From Desulforegula conservatrix Mb1Pa (GTDB lineage Bacteria > Desulfobacterota > Desulfobacteria > Desulfobacterales > Desulforegulaceae), in assembly GCF_000426225.1 (NCBI RefSeq), contig NZ_AUEY01000020.1, positions 1 through 60,944 on the forward strand: DNA of 60,944 nt, given 5' to 3'. A model generated the notes under the pieces. The model was given only the letters and a program-made list of their open reading frames with translations. It did not search any database and was not told the origin of the DNA. This document shows, piece by piece, positions 1 to 8,675 of this stretch (position 1 is its first letter; every line of letters starts with the position of its first letter). Position numbers and translations under genes: made by a program.

Positions 1-456
1 TATAACGTTCTTTCCAGTCAAATAAGCCAAGCTGCTTCATTATCTAATTTACTCTCCATATAAATGAGTTAACTTGGCTTATATATATCATATTATTACT
101 TATATAGTAATATATTTTTGATTTTTAGAGGATCCCTTTAGTGTTACAGAGTGTAACGAGACACTTTGTAATATGTTACACATTGTATTTAGCCATCTCT
201 TTATTAATTCTGCATAAGTAATTGTAATTTAAACTTGTTTCTATTTTAGAGCAGGCAGGCCCAAATTTTGCTTGCTGAGCCAATGGAGAATCTGGGGGCA
301 CCGGCTCAGGGCAGATTGATAATCTTGTAAATAAAAAAGGCTGATCAGATGGTTATTGAAATTATATCAGATAATTGTTCTCAGGGACCATATACCATCG
401 TCCTGACTATATTTTTTTGATACGCGCCGCCTAATAAGAAAGGAAATGAGTTTATA
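1..456. other. AT-rich leader upstream of the sulfotransferase gene, no gene seen
   Basis: No convincing reading frame is present. The stretch is AT-rich. It contains an inverted pair CTGAGCC (275-281) and GGCTCAG (303-309) that could fold into a hairpin, and several copies of a GTTACA-like word around 140-182. A purine-rich GAAAGGAAATG stretch at about 439-449 could serve as ribosome binding site for the gene at 457. I compared the region by eye with c-di-GMP, TPP and SAM riboswitch cores and saw no match. Promoter elements could not be fixed with confidence. Confidence 0.5.
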
Positions 457-1311
457 ATGACAGGTAGTTTTCATTTTATTTCAGGGCTTCCAAGATCAGG
501 TTCAACCCTGCTCGCAGCCCTACTTTTGCAGAATCCGAAGTTTCACGCAGGAATGACAAGCCCTGTGGGATCTCTTTTCAAGGGAATGATAAACCAGCTC
601 GGCGCTGGCAGCGAATTTGGCTCGGTTGTTACCACAGATCAGCGAAAACGTCTTGTTCACGGAATTTTTAATTCCTATTATGCTGATCATGCTGACAAAG
701 AAGTGATTTTCGACACAAACCGCATGTGGTGCGCCCATCTTTCAGTTTTGAAAGATCTTTTTCCTGAATCAAAGATCATTGCCTGCGTGAGAAATGTAGC
801 CTGGGTCATGGACAGCATAGAGCGCCGGTATCGTTCCAATCCATATGAAATAACCCGCCTTTTTAATGATGACAATGAAAGAAGCACTGTCTACAGCAGG
901 GTCGAAACGCTTGCCCAGCGCAACAGACTTGTCGGATATCCATGGACTGCCTTGAAAGATGCATTTTATGGAGAACACGCAGAATCCCTTCTTTTGGTGG
1001 ATTATGACCTGCTTGCCCAGGCTCCGGGAAAAGTTCTGCCCCTGATTTATCAATTCATAGGGGAAGAATATTTTGAGCACGATTTTGAAAACGTGTCCTA
1101 TGACGCCCCGGAATTCGACTCATCCCTCGGTCTCCACGGCCTGCACAAAGTAAGATCCAAAGTTGGTATAGATATCCGTCGCACCATACTCCCGCCCGAT
1201 CTTTTTGAACAATACAGCCAGTTATCATTCTGGAAAGACACAGCAAACAGCCGCGTGAACGTGATATCAGCACGCATGCCGGATAAAAACGCACAAGGAG
1301 AGACCGTATGA
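457..1311 (+). CDS. Sulfotransferase family protein
   Basis: This 284-residue protein has the PAPS-binding P-loop of sulfotransferases near its N-terminus (GLPRSGSTLL, residues 10-19). A second segment, ACVRNVAWVMDSIERRYR near residue 110, resembles the 3'-phosphate-binding region. Family members transfer sulfate from PAPS to a hydroxyl or amine. The substrate cannot be read from the sequence. There is no signal peptide, so it should act in the cytoplasm. The stop codon overlaps the start of the giant surface protein gene by 4 bp (ATGA), so the two are probably translationally coupled, which suggests a shared task such as sulfation of the exported protein or a glycan on it. That role is inference. 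The family call is solid. Confidence 0.85.
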   Translation: MTGSFHFISGLPRSGSTLLAALLLQNPKFHAGMTSPVGSLFKGMINQLGAGSEFGSVVTTDQRKRLVHGIFNSYYADHADKEVIFDTNRMWCAHLSVLKDLFPESKIIACVRNVAWVMDSIERRYRSNPYEITRLFNDDNERSTVYSRVETLAQRNRLVGYPWTALKDAFYGEHAESLLLVDYDLLAQAPGKVLPLIYQFIGEEYFEHDFENVSYDAPEFDSSLGLHGLHKVRSKVGIDIRRTILPPDLFEQYSQLSFWKDTANSRVNVISARMPDKNAQGETV

Positions 1312-4300
1312 CAGTTTTACAAAATCAGTTTGAAAATAATATTTTTGAAATTAAGCAGGCAGATTCTTCGGCTCACAGGGTTGAGGTCGTATTTGTCGAC
1401 AGCCGTGTAAGTGATGCCAAGAATCTTCTTGCCGGGCTTTCTCCTGACTGCACTGCTGTTTTCATTGATGCAGGAAAAGACGGACTATCCCAGATGGCCG
1501 ATTATCTTTCGGCGCATCCAGGAGCAGACGCGGTTCACATACTTGCCCACGGCTCAGATGGTAATCTTTTGCTTGGATCCACCTTTCTTGATTCTGACTC
1601 AATCAAAGGCAAGGCCGATGATCTTTCAAAAATAGGCGGCCTTCTTTCAGAAGAAGGAGATATTCTTATTTACTCCTGCGGATTCGGGGCAGGGGACAAA
1701 GGCGCTGCCCTTGTCGGAACCCTTGCTGCCATGACCGGCGCTGATGTAGCGGCATCGGACGATCGCACAGGAAAAGGCGGAGACTGGGATCTTGAGATAA
1801 GATCAGGAAAAATAGATGCAGACCTTCCTTTCTCTTCCCAGGCTGTTTTAAATTATGATCATGATCTTGTGCGTCTTCCTGTAATAATCACTGTCACGAA
1901 CAATAATGACAGCGGAGCCGGAAGTCTGCGCCAGGCCATTTCAGACTCGATGGACGGTGATACCATAACCTTTGCCTCGGGCATGACCATAAATCTTTCT
2001 ACAAAGGCATTAGACAATTCCGGTGTCAATGACGACAGTATGCTGGTTATTAACAAAGGTCTGACCATAGACGGGGACCTTGACAATGACGGCACTCCTG
2101 ATGTTGTCCTTGATGCAGACTATAATGGCCGTGTTCTTAAGATAGAATCTGGAACAGTTACCCTCGATGGCCTGACCCTCACCAACGGCTTATTGTCTGG
2201 TGACGGTGGTAACTATGACTCGCCTGGCGGTAGCGCCCTTGGAGCAGCCATCTATAATGACTCTACCCTGACCATCCTGAACAGTAATATCACAGGAAAC
2301 ACCGCCACTGGCGGCGGTGGTGGTGGTGGTGCCTATCATGGTGGTGCTGCTGCTTATGAAGGTTTTTTGGGATTTGGTGGTGGTGGTGGAAGCGGAATTT
2401 CAGGTCATGGCGGTGCAGCGGGTGGTAACAGTTTAAATTCTAACGGAGCAGCTGGCGCTAATGGCAATGGTGGAGGTGGTGCTGGTGGTGCAGCTCCTGG
2501 TATTTCTTCTGATCGCTCTTATACTCCAGCCAATGGCTCTGCAGGTGGCACCGTATCTTGGACTTACCAAGGAAACAATTATTCTGGCACAATAGGGGGC
2601 GACGGAGGAACCAGCAGCGGTGGGGGTTACGGCGGTTATGCTTTTATTTTAGATAGTGGCGGTTATGGAGGGAGTGTCACAGGAGCAGGAGGAGGTGGAG
2701 GTGGTGCCGGTACGGCTACCGGAGCTATCGGTGGATCGGCTGTGGGAGGGATTTACAATAAAGGCACCCTTAATATTGCCTCAACCAATTTTATCCTGAA
2801 TCAGGGGGCCGGTGGCGGTGGTGGTGGTGGTCGTGGAGCCGGAGGAACAGGAACTGGTGCTGTGTATAATGAAGGTACGCTCAATTATAACAACACAAGC
2901 ACAACCTTTAATATCAATAATCTTGGAGCTGGTGGCTTTCAAGGAAATAATTCAGTGCAAGCAGCAAGCGTTAACGATATCGCCGGCACTGCTGCGATAG
3001 TTTCAGACTGGGACAAAGGACCATATGTAACTTCTGTTAACTCATCCACAGCCAATGGCAGATACAACGCCGGAGACGTGATAAGCATACAGGTGGTTTT
3101 CAGCGAAAATGTCGATGTGGCAGGAACGCCAACTCTTACACTTGAAACAGGTACAACAGACCGTGTAGTCGACTATTTTGAAGGTAGCGGCACAAACACT
3201 CTGACATTCAAATATACTGTCCAGACAGGCGACGCATCGCTGGATCTTGACTATGCAAATATAAACGCCCTGGATCTTAATGGCGGAACAATAACGAGCG
3301 CAACTAAAGCAAATGCAAATTGCAATCTGCCATCTCCGGGGATGGCAAACTCGCTTGGAGCGAACAAGGCCATCGCCATAGGCCCTGCGGCTTCAATCAC
3401 AGCCCCGGGCACGTTCAGCGTGACAGAAGATGTTTCAGCTGCCATCGCAGGCATCAGTTTTGCCGATGCAGACGCAGGCGATTCCATAGAGACGGCTACG
3501 CTCTCGGTAAATAGCGGCACTCTGACCGCCACCACAGGAAATAACGTAACAGTTGGCGGCACTGCCCAGGCACTCACGCTCACCGGCAAGATAGCTGATA
3601 TCAATGCCTTTGTTGCGGCACACAGCGTGACCTTTACCACGGCCCAGGATGCTACAAGTGATGTCTCGCTCGGCCTTGGATTAATAAATAACGGCGGTTC
3701 ACAGATTGTCAGCAAAACAGCGACCATTACAGTCGCGGCAGTTAACGACGCGCCTGTAAATAACGTGCCTGCTACCCAGACTGTCATGGCTGGCAGTTCA
3801 CTTGCCTTCTCCAGCGCCAATAACAACCTGATCAGTGTCACGGATGTCGATGCCGGCGATAGTCAAAACATGACCGTTGAAGTAAGATCCACAGGCGGCA
3901 CCCTCTCCTGGGCGATTCCAGGAACCAGTAACTTTTGGGGCGCTCAAGCAAAATTGAGCACTTTAAATCAGTTTTATTTGAGTTCTCTGAGCTTTACTCC
4001 CGATTCTGGTTTTACAGGCCAGGCCAGCATTAAAATAACCACCACCGATTTGGGGAATACTGGCACTGGCGGAGCTTTGACTGACATTGACTTCATCTAT
4101 ATAAACGTAGACGGGACAGCCCCAACTCTTGCTGCAAGCGGATCAACACCTGCTGACAACGCAACCGTAGTCAGCCTGACAGCTTCTCCGCAGATAAAGT
4201 TCTCAGAGAACATTAAATTCGGAACATCTGGAAGCATAGTTCTTTATAATGTCACAACAAACGCTGCAGTAGAAACCTTTGACATCGCGACTGCCCAGGG

Positions 4301-6974
4301 CGCTGGCAACGGCAAGGTTTCCATTTCAGGAAACACACTTACTGTCAATCCGACCGCTGATCTGGCCCTTAATACCGAGTACGCCATCAAAATCAGCGGA
4401 GATGCCATTAAAGATATTCCTGGAAACAGTTTCGCCGGAATTTCGGATAATATTACCTATAATTTCAAGACAGATTTCGCTCCTGTCATCACCTCCAACG
4501 GCGGCGGAGCCACAGCAGCCGTCAATGTTGCGGAAAACACCACAACAGTTACGACCGTGACTTCCACAGATTCCGATCCTGGCCAGATAACTCTTTACTC
4601 CATTACAGGCGGAGCGGATGCTTCAAAATTCAGCTTAAACGCTGGAACAGGCGTATTGACCTTCAGGTCTGCCCCTGATTTTGAAGCTCCACAGGACACA
4701 AACAGCGACAATATTTATGTGGTTGAAGTGACGGCGGACGACGCGAACGGGGGAAGGGATCTTCAGGCAATATCTGTTACAGTGACAGATGTGAATGAAA
4801 CCGTGACACCTCCTCCGCAGCCGCCTGCACCACCACAACCGCCCCAGCCACCACAACCGAATGTAATTCCTCCTGTCAATCAGTGGGGCAATTATCCAGA
4901 CAATGACCATGACGGCATCCCTGAAACAGTTGAAAAACAGGTGCCAGGCCTTACGGGCGGTGTAACAGGAGACGGAAACGGTGACGGCATACAAGATACT
5001 GCGCAAAAAGGCGTCAGTTCCATTCCTTTTGACTACACCTCTGGAAATGGCCAGTCATCCCAGGCATTTCTCACGCTTGTGGGTGGAGCAGAGGAAGGAA
5101 AGATCAAGGACGATGCCGGACAGCCTGTTGTTCTCCGTGAGGTTCATCATGAGGATGCTCCAGCTAATCTTCCGTCAGACGTATCCATGCCATTCGGAAT
5201 GATAAGCTTCAAGGCAGACGCGCCTTCGGCAGGTTCTTCAGTCGGTTTCAGCATTTACGTTGACGGAAGTGTTCCTGTGAACGGTTACTGGAAGCAGGAC
5301 AAAAACGGCAACTGGGTGAACCTCGCAAGTTCTGCAATGGGTGGCCAGGTCATTACTGAAGGCGGAAAGACAAGGCTCGACTTTTTGATTACAGACGGAG
5401 GAATATTCGATAAAGATGGAAAGGCCGACGGAGTCATAACAGACCCAGGTGCTCCTGGATGGCGTGATTTAGCCACCTCCTTTGATGAGAATTATTATCT
5501 CGAAAGCAAGCTTGCGGAACTTAAGGCCGACGGTTACACCCAGTACACCACGACTCAGCAGGTAAAAGACGGCATTATACAGGCAGGCCTGACAGTGCTT
5601 CAGCATTTTCAGCTATGCAGCCTTAAAGAAGGAACAAATCCAAACCAGTTTGTAAATACAGCCGAATATCTCCAGGCCAAGGCTGTTCAGCTGAATCAGG
5701 CAGGATTCGGAGGAAGAACAGACTGGTCAGCCGATGATGTGAAAAATGGTCTTCTTGCCGCAGGTTTCACAAATGTGGTCGATCATTTCAAGAGTTCAGG
5801 CTGGCTTGAGAATATCAATCCATCCAACAGGTTTGATATCAGCGAGTACTTGAAAACAAATGGAGAGGTTCGCGGCCTTAGCGTGGATCAGATAATTGAA
5901 GGATTAAAGACTGATGGACTCGATCCTCTGGAACATTATGTAAAAGACGGCCAGAATAAGCCAGGAATTACGATTTCTGCAGTCTCTGGAGCAGAAAGCG
6001 TGAGGACGGATTATGTGAATACTTCTGTCTTTAATGAAAACTACTACCTTCAGAGCAAATATCTCCAGCTTCAGGCAATTGGCGTAACAGCAAGCATAGG
6101 TGAGATATCCGCCGGAATAGCGAATAGCGGAATGACATTATTCGAGCATTTTCAGAAATACAGCCTTGCTGAAGGAACGGATCCGAACCAGTTCTTTGAT
6201 ACTTCCGAATATCTGCAGGCAAAGGCTGGCCAGATGAATGCCGCTGCATTCGGAGGAAAAACAAACTGGACAAGCGCAAATGTAAAGAGCAGCATGCTCG
6301 AAGCCGGATATACCACTGCCATGGATCATTTCAAGACATATGGCTGGCTTGAGGACGTCAATCCTTCCTCAAGATTCGATGTCAGTACATATCTTGAGAC
6401 CTGGGCAGCGCATTCAGGCACGAGTGTGGATAATGTTAAGGCAACATTCAAACAGCAAGGATTCGATCCTGTTACCCATTACCTTAACTATGGCCAGAAC
6501 GAATCCGGCATAACAGTCAAAAATGCGGCAAGCAGATCCTTCGGCGCTGACAAGTCTCTGATAGATGACAGCAATGGCGTTATTTATGGCGGCACGGGTA
6601 ATGATGTCTTTGTATCTGGCTCTGGTTTAAACGCAATATCAGATCAGGGTGGAATTGATACGCTCAGGTTCGATGAAGGCATAACAAAAGACAGCATAGC
6701 CCTTTTTAAAACAAGCTCAGGTACAGATCTTATCTGGGATATGGGGGGGGCTAATCAAATTAAGGTTCTTAACCAGACATCTGCTGCCTCGGCAGTGGAG
6801 GAATTTGTAACAAAAGATGGCTACTGGCTTTCATCTACAGATGTCAATAAAGTGCTTCAGGACATGACGACATTTGCGAGCAATAATGGTATTGCCATGA
6901 CAAACATCAATGATGTAAGAAATAGTCCTGATCTGATGAACGTCATAAACACGGCATGGCACGCTCCTGCCTGA
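1308..6974 (+). CDS. Giant DUF4347 / cadherin-like / RTX-like secreted surface protein, probable type I secretion substrate
   Basis: A protein of 1888 residues without an N-terminal signal peptide. Visible order: DUF4347 domain (about 23-184); a parallel beta-helix-like segment beginning with a GAGSLRQAI motif (190-300); a Gly-rich stretch with long glycine runs (298-520); several Ig/cadherin-like modules (568-1056, including an SbsA-type Ig module near 936); a cadherin repeat (1058-1164); a Pro-rich linker (1165-1188); calcium-loop motifs DNDHDGIPE and DGNGDGIQD (1195-1230); a choice-of-anchor-U-like domain (1232-1385); two long repeats starting FDENYYL and FNENYYL (1390-1555 and 1572-1740); and a C-terminus with an RTX-like GGTGNDVF motif (1745-1888). 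DUF4347 proteins are commonly exported by type I systems, and TolC, ABC and HlyD genes follow directly. Likely a calcium-stabilised adhesin or biofilm protein; its ligand is unknown. Confidence 0.85.
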   Translation: MTVLQNQFENNIFEIKQADSSAHRVEVVFVDSRVSDAKNLLAGLSPDCTAVFIDAGKDGLSQMADYLSAHPGADAVHILAHGSDGNLLLGSTFLDSDSIKGKADDLSKIGGLLSEEGDILIYSCGFGAGDKGAALVGTLAAMTGADVAASDDRTGKGGDWDLEIRSGKIDADLPFSSQAVLNYDHDLVRLPVIITVTNNNDSGAGSLRQAISDSMDGDTITFASGMTINLSTKALDNSGVNDDSMLVINKGLTIDGDLDNDGTPDVVLDADYNGRVLKIESGTVTLDGLTLTNGLLSGDGGNYDSPGGSALGAAIYNDSTLTILNSNITGNTATGGGGGGGAYHGGAAAYEGFLGFGGGGGSGISGHGGAAGGNSLNSNGAAGANGNGGGGAGGAAPGISSDRSYTPANGSAGGTVSWTYQGNNYSGTIGGDGGTSSGGGYGGYAFILDSGGYGGSVTGAGGGGGGAGTATGAIGGSAVGGIYNKGTLNIASTNFILNQGAGGGGGGGRGAGGTGTGAVYNEGTLNYNNTSTTFNINNLGAGGFQGNNSVQAASVNDIAGTAAIVSDWDKGPYVTSVNSSTANGRYNAGDVISIQVVFSENVDVAGTPTLTLETGTTDRVVDYFEGSGTNTLTFKYTVQTGDASLDLDYANINALDLNGGTITSATKANANCNLPSPGMANSLGANKAIAIGPAASITAPGTFSVTEDVSAAIAGISFADADAGDSIETATLSVNSGTLTATTGNNVTVGGTAQALTLTGKIADINAFVAAHSVTFTTAQDATSDVSLGLGLINNGGSQIVSKTATITVAAVNDAPVNNVPATQTVMAGSSLAFSSANNNLISVTDVDAGDSQNMTVEVRSTGGTLSWAIPGTSNFWGAQAKLSTLNQFYLSSLSFTPDSGFTGQASIKITTTDLGNTGTGGALTDIDFIYINVDGTAPTLAASGSTPADNATVVSLTASPQIKFSENIKFGTSGSIVLYNVTTNAAVETFDIATAQGAGNGKVSISGNTLTVNPTADLALNTEYAIKISGDAIKDIPGNSFAGISDNITYNFKTDFAPVITSNGGGATAAVNVAENTTTVTTVTSTDSDPGQITLYSITGGADASKFSLNAGTGVLTFRSAPDFEAPQDTNSDNIYVVEVTADDANGGRDLQAISVTVTDVNETVTPPPQPPAPPQPPQPPQPNVIPPVNQWGNYPDNDHDGIPETVEKQVPGLTGGVTGDGNGDGIQDTAQKGVSSIPFDYTSGNGQSSQAFLTLVGGAEEGKIKDDAGQPVVLREVHHEDAPANLPSDVSMPFGMISFKADAPSAGSSVGFSIYVDGSVPVNGYWKQDKNGNWVNLASSAMGGQVITEGGKTRLDFLITDGGIFDKDGKADGVITDPGAPGWRDLATSFDENYYLESKLAELKADGYTQYTTTQQVKDGIIQAGLTVLQHFQLCSLKEGTNPNQFVNTAEYLQAKAVQLNQAGFGGRTDWSADDVKNGLLAAGFTNVVDHFKSSGWLENINPSNRFDISEYLKTNGEVRGLSVDQIIEGLKTDGLDPLEHYVKDGQNKPGITISAVSGAESVRTDYVNTSVFNENYYLQSKYLQLQAIGVTASIGEISAGIANSGMTLFEHFQKYSLAEGTDPNQFFDTSEYLQAKAGQMNAAAFGGKTNWTSANVKSSMLEAGYTTAMDHFKTYGWLEDVNPSSRFDVSTYLETWAAHSGTSVDNVKATFKQQGFDPVTHYLNYGQNESGITVKNAASRSFGADKSLIDDSNGVIYGGTGNDVFVSGSGLNAISDQGGIDTLRFDEGITKDSIALFKTSSGTDLIWDMGGANQIKVLNQTSAASAVEEFVTKDGYWLSSTDVNKVLQDMTTFASNNGIAMTNINDVRNSPDLMNVINTAWHAPA

Positions 6975-6996
6975 TTTAAAGATAGATGAATGAATA

Positions 6997-7029
6997 CCGG
7001 GTTCCTTTAACGGGAACCCGGCTTTTTTG
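6997..7029 (+). terminator. Rho-independent terminator after the giant surface protein gene
   Basis: A 10-bp stem (CCGGGTTCCT pairing with GGGAACCCGG, one G-T pair) has a 5-nt loop and is followed by a run of six T residues at 7023-7028. It lies 22 bp after the stop codon at 6974. Confidence 0.92.
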
Positions 7030-7030
7030 T

Positions 7031-7361
7031 GAATATATACTAAAAACGGGCATAATATGAGACTTTTATTTTCTTCTCCAGTTTTGGTAATACTTTTGAA
7101 TTAAAAAAATGTAGGTTGTGCTAAGCTTTAGCGAAGCCCAACATGAGAAAGAAATCCTTCCGTACCAGTCGAGCTTCGGCAAAGGACGCCCCAGCGTGAC
7201 CTAAGCCTAATTCGACAATATTGAAGGGCAGGAGGTGATGGGTATTGGTTGATTTTAGCCCTTAATACAAGCCTTTTCCCCCGAAGTTGTTGAGACGTAA
7301 CTGAGTTTGAAACCTCAATTTGTGACCATATGCATTACAAAAAATCTGAAGTTTTTTATTT
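7031..7361. other. Intergenic region before tolC-like gene with a palindromic repeat
   Basis: No gene is seen. An imperfect hairpin, GTTGTGCTAAGC (7115-7126) facing GCGAAGCCCAAC (7131-7142), resembles the short palindromic repeats common in proteobacterial intergenic DNA. A GC-richer stretch at 7160-7215 interrupts otherwise AT-rich DNA. A promoter for the exporter genes probably lies here because a strong terminator precedes it, but I could not assign its boxes. Confidence 0.5.
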
Positions 7362-8675
7362 ATGAAGAGATTTACATTTTTAACAGTTTTTGTGTTTGCA
7401 GTGTTTTCAGCCTGTCTTGTCCATGCGGAAAAGCTCACCTATGATGATATTCTGAAAGACGCTTTAAACAATTCCCTCGAAATCAAATCCGCAAATATTG
7501 AAAAAGACATAAGGAAAGAGGCTGAAAAAGAAGGACGTTACGGCCTTTATCCGGATTTGAGCCTGAAATTCAACTCGGAATATACTGACAATTTCACGGA
7601 CGGCATGGGTGACATTGCAATCGGCGACACCATGATTTCCGGTTCCACAAGATATCAGAACGCCCTTTCCGTGAATCTCATGTATCCCATCATAGACTAC
7701 GGCGGCGCGGCCAACAGGCTTGAGATAGCAAAGACAGAGGCAGACCAGGGCGAAAATATGCTTGCCAAGACAAAAATGGATCTGGAAACCTCTGTTCTTG
7801 AAAAATATTCCAGCCTTTTTGCTTTTTATTCAGAAGCTGCAAAGAGGCGCGAGATCATCTCCATCCATGAAAAGATTGCTGAAGCAGAGAAAAGATCAGG
7901 CGTGGCAGGCCTTTCAGGAAAGCACGATGTTTTATATCAGGACATTCTTCTTGCCGAAGAAAAAGAGAAGCTGGATGTTCTGAAAACCCAGATTTCAGTG
8001 GCTCTGAACGAACTTGAGTATTTCACAGGTAAAAAATATTCTTCTGAAAACCTCGAAGTTGAAAGGCTTCCTGAGAAAAATGATCTTGAAGAGATAAATA
8101 AATCTGAAAATTCAGATCACACGACAAATCCCGAATACAAATATTTCACAGCTGAAAAGAAAAAAAAGCAGATAGAAAACGATATTGTCAGAAGCGAGTT
8201 CTATCCCAAGCTGAACGTATATGCCCGTTACAATTTTTATAGCTCTGCAAATGATTCCCAGGATTCCTTCGACAATATCAGGGAAAAAGGCTATGCAGTC
8301 GGGCTTTTCACAAGCTTTCCCATCACGGAAAACCTTAAGAGAGTCCATTCCCTTGAAAAATCGAGGTTGTCGGTAAATAAAGCTGATACAGAAGCTTCAA
8401 AAAAACTTGCAGAAATTGAGAGGGATTTTTCAAAGTTAAGCGAGCAGTATCAATATTTGAAAACAGATGTCGAAAAAAAGAAAACAAGGCTTGGTATGAT
8501 AAATTCCAGGCACGAAATGATAAAACGCCTTGAGTCTTCAAAAGTTGTGGCAAAAAAAGATCTGCTCGAAGAAATGATCATGCTCGCCACAAAAGAAATA
8601 GAGCTTGAAAAGCAGATAACAGATCAAACCATGGCAATGAAAAAAATCATCATACAGATGAGAGGTGGAAACTGA
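7362..8675 (+). CDS. TolC-family outer membrane efflux protein of a type I secretion system
   Basis: A 437-residue protein with a Sec signal peptide (positively charged start, hydrophobic core, likely cleavage after VHA at residue 22). The rest is long, polar and alpha-helical with coiled-coil heptads, and has the two-fold repeated layout of outer membrane efflux proteins (LTYDDILKDALNNSLEIKSA at the mature N-terminus). In the family it forms a trimeric channel and periplasmic tunnel. Its stop overlaps the ABC transporter start by 1 bp (TGATG), so the two are co-translated. With the ABC protein and the HlyD-type adaptor downstream it completes a type I secretion system, and the giant protein encoded upstream is the obvious cargo. 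Confidence 0.88.
   Translation: MKRFTFLTVFVFAVFSACLVHAEKLTYDDILKDALNNSLEIKSANIEKDIRKEAEKEGRYGLYPDLSLKFNSEYTDNFTDGMGDIAIGDTMISGSTRYQNALSVNLMYPIIDYGGAANRLEIAKTEADQGENMLAKTKMDLETSVLEKYSSLFAFYSEAAKRREIISIHEKIAEAEKRSGVAGLSGKHDVLYQDILLAEEKEKLDVLKTQISVALNELEYFTGKKYSSENLEVERLPEKNDLEEINKSENSDHTTNPEYKYFTAEKKKKQIENDIVRSEFYPKLNVYARYNFYSSANDSQDSFDNIREKGYAVGLFTSFPITENLKRVHSLEKSRLSVNKADTEASKKLAEIERDFSKLSEQYQYLKTDVEKKKTRLGMINSRHEMIKRLESSKVVAKKDLLEEMIMLATKEIELEKQITDQTMAMKKIIIQMRGGN

Noticed and set aside
1-456. Possible riboswitch upstream of the sulfotransferase
   Set aside because: Only one short inverted pair; no c-di-GMP, TPP or SAM core motif could be matched.
3251-3841. 196-aa reading frame antisense to the giant adhesin
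   Set aside because: It lies fully inside a confident gene on the other strand and shows no family motif.
6950-6975. TGGCACG word at the end of the adhesin gene, like a sigma-54 promoter
   Set aside because: The second half of the motif (TTGC) is not at the right distance, and the word lies in coding sequence before a terminator.
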